Source: VFZN01 sp050249615 (GTDB taxonomy: Bacteria > Acidobacteriota > Vicinamibacteria > Vicinamibacterales > UBA2999). From it: DNA of 17,905 bases. The position numbers and the translations under genes were made by a program. A model generated the notes under the pieces. It was not told the origin of the DNA. It made no database searches and was given only the letters and a program-made list of their open reading frames with translations. Of the stretch, positions 1 through 4,497 are shown piece after piece; positions within the stretch are counted from its first letter, which is position 1; each line of letters opens with the position of its first letter. Location of the stretch: contig JBFWQE010000112.1 in assembly GCA_050249615.1 (NCBI GenBank), positions 1-17,905 on the forward strand, read 5' to 3'.

Positions 1-40
1 TCTCGAACGGGGGCGGGAAGCTGTGCGGGGATAGGGTAGC

Positions 41-118
41 CGGGGTGCACGGTGCCGGGTGCTGGGGTGCAAGGGTGCAGGGGTGCGGGGGGCAAAGGTG
101 TAAGGGGGCTCACGGGCT
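41..118. repeat. G-rich GGGTGC minisatellite
   Basis: Degenerate tandem copies of GGGTGC(A/T) are visible, with units around 42-48, 57-62, 64-70, 73-78 and 80-86, followed by a G-rich decay. The 17-base word at 42-58 recurs on the other strand at 8022-8038. The block lies past the 3' end of the DUF411 gene, beyond another repeat. Positions 1-40 hold no recognisable gene or signal. Confidence 0.7.
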
Positions 119-124
119 CGAGCA

Positions 125-220
125 CCTCAGAACCCCAAGAACCTCAGAACCCCGAGAACCTCAGAACCCCGAGAACTTGAGAACCCGAGAACCTGAAAAC
201 CCGAGAACCTGAGAACCCCA
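125..220. repeat. 16-17 bp tandem repeat, about six copies
   Basis: About six head-to-tail copies are seen, with consensus CCTCAGAACCCCGAGAA. The last three copies are 16 bp and drift to CTTGAGAACCCGAGAA-like forms. Each unit looks like a doubled 8 bp element (GAGAACCC). It starts 10 bases past the DUF411 stop, so it would lie in the 3' untranslated part of that transcript. No spacers separate the copies, so it is not a CRISPR array. The reading frames that cross it are simple-repeat artefacts. Confidence 0.85.
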
Positions 221-229
221 CATCCGCCG

Positions 230-706
230 CTACCTGTGCCGTGCGTAGACCGTTTTCTTCCCGTCCTTGGTGAAGGCGATGGTGTCGAACGGGTCCTTTC
301 GGCCGCCCTGTTCCATGCCCGGCGAGCCGATCGGCATCCCCGGCACCGCGATGCCCGCGATGGCCGGCTTCTCGGCCAGCATCTTCTTGATGTCGGCGGC
401 GGGCACGTGGCCTTCCACCGTGTAGCCGCCCACCTTGGCCGTGTGGCACGACCGGAGGTCGTCGCTCACGCCGCCCTGGATGGCGACCGCGTTCAGCTGC
501 GCGTCTGAGACGTTCTGGGCTTCCACCTGGAAGCCATTCGCCCGGAGGTGATCCACCCAGGCGGTGCAGCACCCTCAAGTCGGGGACTTGAAGACCGAGA
601 CGGTGGGCAGGCCAGCCGCCGGCTTCGACTGCGCAGCCACCGCCGCGTAGCCAAGGCACGCAGCCACTGCCATCGCGCCCGTCGCCAAGATCAATCGTCG
701 GGTCAT
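230..706 (-). CDS. DUF411/CopG-like periplasmic metal-binding protein with in-frame TGA at the first CxCC cysteine (candidate selenoprotein)
   Basis: Seen: ATG at 706-704 is preceded by GGAGG four bases upstream, and the frame encodes 158 residues if the TGA at 577-575 (codon 44) is read through. Residues 1-26 form a signal peptide (RR, hydrophobic run, AVAAQ). Next comes SVFKSPT, then the TGA, then GCCTAWVDHL; then SCHTAKVGGYTVEGHVPA (86-103) and GMPIGSPGME (123-132). These are the signature blocks of DUF411 (PF04214). The family normally reads SPxCGCC, so the TGA replaces exactly the first Cys; C46, C47 and C87-H88 remain. Known: DUF411/CopG proteins have a thioredoxin-like fold, bind copper through these cysteines and sit near copper-resistance genes. 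Inference: UGA may be decoded as selenocysteine, because both sides of the stop stay family-like and no other lesion is present. The alternative is a recent nonsense mutation or a base error. A conventional caller would start at the GTG at 556 and lose the signal peptide and the motif. The gene lies downstream of a peroxiredoxin on the same strand. Confidence 0.8.
539..563 (-). promoter_or_regulatory. SECIS-like stem-loop downstream of the in-frame TGA
   Basis: On the minus strand the bases just 3' of the TGA can fold as follows. Upper stem GGGUG (558-554) pairs with CACCU (550-546) around a GAU loop (553-551). Two lower pairings, CC with GG and GC with CG, are separated by a small internal loop and one bulged G. 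The loop begins 22 bases after the UGA and has G first, which fits the position of bacterial SECIS apical loops. The fold was made by eye. In DNA this GC-rich such hairpins arise by chance, and the region also encodes conserved residues. Confidence 0.4.
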
Positions 707-710
707 TGCT

Positions 711-715
711 CCTCC
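711..715 (-). promoter_or_regulatory. Ribosome binding site of the DUF411 gene
   Basis: GGAGG on the minus strand lies four bases before the ATG at 706-704. It supports translation starting upstream of the in-frame TGA rather than at the downstream GTG at 556. Confidence 0.7.
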
Positions 716-719
716 AGGC

Positions 720-759
720 GGATCGAGGCGTCCCGGGAGCATCCGGGGCGCCTCGGTCT
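720..759. other. Long hairpin in the peroxiredoxin-DUF411 gap
   Basis: Positions 720-736 pair with 743-759 around a six-base loop (737-742). Read as plus-strand RNA there are 17 continuous pairs including three G-U. Read as minus-strand RNA the three wobbles become A-C mismatches, leaving a 7 bp and a 5 bp helix around one mismatch plus weaker outer pairs. It ends four bases from the DUF411 ribosome binding site, so in the leader it could affect ribosome access or mRNA processing. No T-run follows on either strand, so it is not a typical intrinsic terminator. Confidence 0.6.
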
Positions 760-772
760 CACCGCCATCTCT

Positions 773-810
773 TCTCAGGATACTTCGCTTCTCTCAGGTT
801 ACGTCGCTTC
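773..810. repeat. Two-copy 19 bp direct repeat
   Basis: TCTCAGGATACTTCGCTT (773-790) and TCTCAGGTTACGTCGCTT (792-809) match at 16 of 18 positions with a 19-base period. They lie between the stop of the peroxiredoxin gene and the DUF411 leader hairpin. Function unknown; a regulator site or a duplicated intergenic element are both possible. Confidence 0.55.
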
Positions 811-818
811 GGACCGCA

Positions 819-1487
819 TCACCCCCGGGGCTGCGGGACGATACGGAGATACGGCCTGAGCGCCTTCCAGCCCTGCGGGTACTGCTGTTTGGCCTCGGCG
901 TCGGACACCGAGGTGAGAATGATCACGTCCTGGCCCGGTTCCCAATTGGCCGGCGTGGCCACCTTGTGCTTCGCCGTCAGCTGGATCGAGTCGATGACGC
1001 GCAGCACCTCGTCGAAGTTGCGGCCCGTGCTCATCGGATAGGAGATCACCAGCTTGATCTTCTTGTCCGGCCCGATCACGTAGACATTGCGCACGGTGGC
1101 GTTGTCGGCCGGCGTGCGGCCCTCGCAGGAGTCTTGCGCGTCGGCCGGCAGCATGCCGTACAGCTTCGCCACCTTCAGGTCGAAGTCCGCGATCATCGGG
1201 AAGTTGAGCGCCGTGCCCTGGGTCTCTTCGATGTCCTTCGCCCAGCCGTAGTGGCTCTCGATGGGGTCGATGCTGAGGCCCATCACCTTCACGCCTCGCT
1301 TGTCGAACTCCTGCTTGGTGCGCGCCACGGCGCCCAGCTCGGTGGTGCAGACAGGTGTGTAGTCCTTGGGGTGCGAGAAGAGCACCCCCCACGAGTCACC
1401 CAGCCACTCGTGGAAGCGGATCTTGCCCTCGGTGGTGATGGCTTCGAAGTCGGGAGCGTCGGCGCCAATGGGAAGTGGACCAGTCAT
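819..1487 (-). CDS. 1-Cys peroxiredoxin, Prx6 type
   Basis: A 222-residue thiol peroxidase of the AhpC/TSA superfamily, expected to reduce hydrogen peroxide and organic hydroperoxides in the cytoplasm; no signal peptide is visible. Peroxidatic Cys47 lies in HPKDYTPVCTTE (39-50), matching the PxxxTxxC active site with Thr44. Arg133 in TVRNVYVIGPDK is the likely catalytic Arg. The long C-terminal part (about 165-222: TPANWEPGQDVII, then YLRIVPQP) is typical of the Prx6 group and separates it from short 2-Cys forms. Cys47 is an ordinary TGC codon, so this is not a selenoprotein. Its ATG overlaps the TGA of the upstream gene as ATGA, and a GGAG sits 11 bases upstream, which suggests translational coupling. 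The DUF411 gene follows after 112 bases. Confidence 0.95.
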   Translation of the reverse strand: MTGPLPIGADAPDFEAITTEGKIRFHEWLGDSWGVLFSHPKDYTPVCTTELGAVARTKQEFDKRGVKVMGLSIDPIESHYGWAKDIEETQGTALNFPMIADFDLKVAKLYGMLPADAQDSCEGRTPADNATVRNVYVIGPDKKIKLVISYPMSTGRNFDEVLRVIDSIQLTAKHKVATPANWEPGQDVIILTSVSDAEAKQQYPQGWKALRPYLRIVPQPRG

Positions 1488-2794
1488 GTACGAGTTCTCC
1501 GAAAGGTGGGGACCTGTTGTGTCGAGTGTGTCGAGTTCAGTTGGTGCCGCCCGGGGGGGCGCGGCACGGCCGTGCGGCCACCGCCGCCGCTGCCGCCGCT
1601 GCCGCCCGAAGAGTAGCCGCCCGTGCTCACGCCGCCGGAGCCGCCGGAGTTGGAGCCGCCCGAGCTCGAACCACCGGAAGAGCCGCCTGACGAGCCGCCC
1701 GCGCGGTCCACGACGCCGCCGGCGTTGACACGGACCGGGTCCGGCTGGCGCGGGCGCACACGGGTGTAGCCGGCGCCGTTCACCACACGGCCGTCAGAAT
1801 CCTCCGGGGCGCCGACCACCGGGCCGGTGACGGGGACCCATCCCCAGCCGGGGCCGTAGCGTGGGTCGTAGAGACCGTAGTACTGGTAGCCGAACGGTGC
1901 GTACATCGACAGCCACCCGTACTGGCCGGCCACGGACCACGGGTCCACCCAGGGTCCGCCGCCGTATGGGCCGCTCCAACCGCCGCCGCCACTGGCGTAC
2001 GTAGGCCGATCGATGACGAACTTCTCGGGGAAGGTGAGCGCCACCATGACGTCCACGACGCTGTCCGGCACGCCGGCCTTCGTGAGATCCACCAGCCGGC
2101 GGCCGTCGAGGGGAAACTTGGTGCCCACCTCGATCAGCGCGGCCTGCAGCACCTCGGGGGAGGTCTTGCGACTCGCTTCCTTGACCTCGTCCAGCGACCA
2201 CCGGGCGAGAGGCGCGGGGCTGCCCATCGAGGCGGCGGCGCGGCCACCGGCCCGGGCCTGCTCGCGCGACAACCCGTAGCGGCGCACGCGGACGCTGCGG
2301 CGGTCGCTCACTTCCACCATCTGCACGTCCACCCATGTGGGGCCCGGCAGGATCATCGAGAGCCCCGAAAGGCGGCGATCGGGCTGCCCCGTGCAGGACA
2401 CCGTGCCGCGCGTGAACAACTGGCGGCCGCTCGTGGACCACTCCGCGCGCCGGGTGCTCCTGCAGCCCGCGGCTTCGGACGAGCGATCCTGGCCGTCGGT
2501 GGCGACAATCTCATCGAGCACCGTTTCCCCGTTGAGCACCGTCTGCTGGGCCACGGCCAGCCGCTGATCCGACGGCGTGATGCAGATCATCACATCGTCG
2601 GTGCGCTGGTTCGGCGGCGCCTGGCGCGCCGCGGCGGCGATGAGATCCGCGATGCCGTCGCTGGTGTTCTCCATGCGGAGCTGCCAGCACCCCAGGTACG
2701 GCGCCCAGCGCGCGTCCACCCCCGGCGCTTGAGCGGCTGCGGCGGCAGGGGCCCCGATGAGCGCGGCCACGAGAGCGAGCGTGCGCAGTGCCAT
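1484..2794 (-). CDS. Secreted protein of unknown function with Gly/Ser-rich tail
   Basis: This 436-residue protein is not recognised as a named family. Start ATG 2794 has GAGGAG about 8 bases upstream and opens a signal peptide (MALRTLALVAALIGAPAAAAAQA). The mature start APYLGCWQL resembles an N-terminal block seen in secreted acidobacterial hypotheticals. A middle part (about 235-300) contains DEVKEASRKTSPEVLQAAL and the block DLTKAGVPDSVVDVMVAL, also common in that phylum. A Tyr/Gly/Trp/Pro-rich stretch follows, then about 45 residues of Gly/Ser repeats. The last 25 or so residues follow a seven-base G run (1553-1559). A one-base difference there would end the protein near PPGGTN and remove the ATGA overlap with the peroxiredoxin gene, so the tail is less certain. 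The gene begins 17 bases after the beta-barrel gene stop and is probably co-transcribed with it. An envelope or extracellular location is inferred. Confidence 0.8.
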   Translation of the reverse strand: MALRTLALVAALIGAPAAAAAQAPGVDARWAPYLGCWQLRMENTSDGIADLIAAAARQAPPNQRTDDVMICITPSDQRLAVAQQTVLNGETVLDEIVATDGQDRSSEAAGCRSTRRAEWSTSGRQLFTRGTVSCTGQPDRRLSGLSMILPGPTWVDVQMVEVSDRRSVRVRRYGLSREQARAGGRAAASMGSPAPLARWSLDEVKEASRKTSPEVLQAALIEVGTKFPLDGRRLVDLTKAGVPDSVVDVMVALTFPEKFVIDRPTYASGGGGWSGPYGGGPWVDPWSVAGQYGWLSMYAPFGYQYYGLYDPRYGPGWGWVPVTGPVVGAPEDSDGRVVNGAGYTRVRPRQPDPVRVNAGGVVDRAGGSSGGSSGGSSSGGSNSGGSGGVSTGGYSSGGSGGSGGGGRTAVPRPPGRHQLNSTHSTQQVPTFRRTRT

Positions 2795-2811
2795 GGCTGT
2801 GGTCTCCTCGC

Positions 2812-3606
2812 CTAGAACACGACGTTGATGCCGGCCGATGCCCGGAAGCCGGACAGGTCCAGCGGAGCAAAGCCGATGAAGTCGTCGCCGAGCGTGCCCG
2901 ATGCCCAGACGTAGCGGCCCTCCATCGTGAGGAACAGCCGCCTGTAGAGTTGGACGTCCGCGCCAGCGAACACGTGCCCGGTGGGCGAGGTGCCCTCGGC
3001 GCGGAACGTGTCGGTGAAGACGCCGAAGTCCTGGAAGTCCACGAAATCGCCGTATTGGAGGAAGCGCCAGAAGACGAGGCCGCCGCCGGCACCCACATAC
3101 GGGAACACGCGCGACGGGACCCAGGCAAACGAGCCGGCGCGCCGGCCGCGTGGCGTCAGCGCGAACCGCAGGCTGGCGGTCAGGAAGTTCTGCCGAAGCT
3201 CCGATGTCTGCTCGATGGGCAACAGGTTGTTGTCCACGAAATCGCGATATTCCGAAGGGACGGTCTTCCGCGTGAACTCGAAGCCGGCGACGACGTCCAG
3301 GCGATCGGCCACCGTGATGCCCAGGTCGGCGGCGAAGTTCGGGCCCCGGAAGGCGCCTTTGTCGATGGTCAGCTGGTCCTGGACGAAGTCGTAGAGGTCG
3401 CTGGCTTCTCCGGGCACGACCCAGCCGGCACGCAGTCCGAGCGTCGCCCTCGGGCGCCCGAACAGGAAGTCGGCCGAGGGAATGTCCTGGGTCATGCTTC
3501 CCGGTGGCAGCTGGGCGTACGCCGGAAGCGCGGCGCTTGCGACGAGCAGGCCGACCACGGCCACGAGCGCCAGGGACCGGCGGGGGCCTTGGGGAACCAG
3601 GGGCAT
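2812..3606 (-). CDS. Outer-membrane beta-barrel protein
   Basis: A 264-residue protein with an N-terminal signal peptide (hydrophobic run LALVAVVGLLVASAALPAYA, cleavage after AYA-Q). Alternating aromatic and hydrophobic strands follow, such as ATLGLRAGWVV, VVAGFEFTRKT and LFLTMEGRYVWAS. The protein ends in a terminal Phe (SAGINVVF), the usual C-terminal signal for BAM-assembled barrels. PYVGAGGGLVFWRF resembles the OmpA/OmpW-like small barrel fold. It probably spans the outer membrane; substrate or ligand cannot be told. ATG 3606 is chosen because AGAAG lies five bases before it; an in-frame GTG at 3612 would add two residues. First gene of the minus-strand set ending with DUF411, divergent from the methyltransferase gene. 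Confidence 0.8.
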   Translation of the reverse strand: MPLVPQGPRRSLALVAVVGLLVASAALPAYAQLPPGSMTQDIPSADFLFGRPRATLGLRAGWVVPGEASDLYDFVQDQLTIDKGAFRGPNFAADLGITVADRLDVVAGFEFTRKTVPSEYRDFVDNNLLPIEQTSELRQNFLTASLRFALTPRGRRAGSFAWVPSRVFPYVGAGGGLVFWRFLQYGDFVDFQDFGVFTDTFRAEGTSPTGHVFAGADVQLYRRLFLTMEGRYVWASGTLGDDFIGFAPLDLSGFRASAGINVVF

Positions 3607-3689
3607 CGACACTTCTGATTATGCACCCGTTGGCCCGTGACAATTCGCCGCATTGCCAGCTGCGCCCGGACGGAGGCACACTCGAACTC
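3607..3689. promoter_or_regulatory. Divergent intergenic region, probable promoters
   Basis: An 83-base gap lies between the divergent starts at 3606 (minus) and 3690 (plus), so at least one promoter for each side is expected here. A CATAAT-like word on the minus strand (3623-3618) is the only A/T-rich hexamer, but it lies too close to the start codon and lacks a well-spaced -35 box. No promoter can be named with confidence. Confidence 0.35.
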
Positions 3690-4382
3690 ATGCATGCAGA
3701 CGCCCTTCGTGTGTTCGCCGGCGCGATCGTGATCGCGCTCGGTTCCGCCGTCGGGGCCCAGCACCAGGCGCCCGGCCACGCCGGCGCCGGGCAGCACAAG
3801 CCCGACCACATGCAGCACCGCTTCAGCGACGCGGAGAAGTACGCGCGCGAGTTCGACGACCCGTCGCGCGACGCCTGGCAGATGCCCGCCCGCGTCATCG
3901 AGGCGCTGGCCCTGAGGCCCGGACAGTCGGTGGCGGACATCGGGGCAGGGACTGGCTATTTCTCGACCCGCCTGGCCAGGTCCGCGGCGGCGCCGGCCGT
4001 GTTCGCCGTGGACATCGAGCCGAACATGATCGCGCACCTGAAGATGCGTGCAGCGAAGGAGGGGCTCAGGAACATCACGCCGGTGCAGGCGACGGCCGAC
4101 GGGCCGAACCTGCCCGCACCCGTAGACACGATCCTCGTCGTGGACACCTTTCACCACATCCCGAACCGCGTGGAGTACTTCCGCAGGCTGAGAGCGTCCC
4201 TCAAGCCCGGTGGCCAGCTGGCGATTGTCGACTTCCGAAAGGACGCGCCGTCCGGCCCGCCCGTGGAGTTCCGGTTCACGGCCGAAGAGATCTCGGCCGA
4301 GCTGGCCGATGCCGGTTACGCGCTCGCGGCCAGCCACGAGTTCCTGCCGCGGCAGTTGTTCCTCGTCTACAGGGCGAAGTGA
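3690..4382 (+). CDS. Class I SAM-dependent methyltransferase with apparent signal peptide
   Basis: A 230-residue protein with a Rossmann methyltransferase core: motif I VADIGAGTGYF (81-91), the acidic end of beta-2 in FAVDIE (105-110), motif IV region ILVVDTFHHI (148-157), then LKPGGQLAIVDF (171-182). The conserved lead-in FSDAEKYAREFDDPSRDAW (45-63) is shared with a group of bacterial methyltransferases whose substrate is not known to me. Residues 1-23 look like a cleavable signal (hydrophobic run, GAQ), followed by a His-rich linker (H25, H30, H36, H40, H43). Export would be odd because SAM is cytoplasmic; the segment could instead be a membrane anchor. ATG 3690 was chosen because it opens the signal sequence; a GGAGG lies 13 bases upstream, which is longer than usual. 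The open frame extends further 5', but that part lies in the divergent promoter gap and overlaps the beta-barrel gene. Confidence 0.8.
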   Translation: MHADALRVFAGAIVIALGSAVGAQHQAPGHAGAGQHKPDHMQHRFSDAEKYAREFDDPSRDAWQMPARVIEALALRPGQSVADIGAGTGYFSTRLARSAAAPAVFAVDIEPNMIAHLKMRAAKEGLRNITPVQATADGPNLPAPVDTILVVDTFHHIPNRVEYFRRLRASLKPGGQLAIVDFRKDAPSGPPVEFRFTAEEISAELADAGYALAASHEFLPRQLFLVYRAK

Positions 4383-4387
4383 GGACG

Positions 4388-4405
4388 CCGGGGCTGAGGC
4401 CCCGG
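4388..4405 (+). terminator. Terminator-like GC hairpin after the methyltransferase gene
   Basis: CCGGGGC (4388-4394) pairs with GCCCCGG (4399-4405) around a TGAG loop, five bases past the stop codon. No T-run follows, so termination is uncertain. The rest of the gap to 4497 is GC-rich with no clear signal. Confidence 0.3.
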
Positions 4406-4497
4406 GCGCCCCGCACGAACACCGACGCCGAGGCTGTGGCGCCGTGCGCTCCGCGCGCGGCGAAACAATGCGCAGGCCGCAGCCGTCCAATCCCCGC

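Noticed and set aside
125..220. CRISPR array
   Set aside because: Repeats are directly adjacent with no unique spacers, and no cas gene is near.
230..556. Short DUF411 gene starting at GTG 556
   Set aside because: This start lacks a ribosome binding site in the expected place and cuts off the signal peptide and the CxCC motif, which are present in the same frame beyond the TGA.
720..759. Intrinsic terminator after prx
   Set aside because: The hairpin is strong but no T-run follows on either strand.
819..1487. Selenocysteine peroxiredoxin
   Set aside because: The peroxidatic Cys47 codon is TGC and the frame is uninterrupted, so this gene is an ordinary Cys form.
3618..3623. CATAAT as a -10 box for the beta-barrel gene
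   Set aside because: It lies about 11 bases from the start codon, leaving almost no leader, and no -35 box has proper spacing.
2795..3940. Upstream extension of the secreted protein frame to 3940
   Set aside because: It crosses the beta-barrel gene in another frame and the divergent promoter region. The signal peptide and ribosome binding site at 2794 mark the true start.
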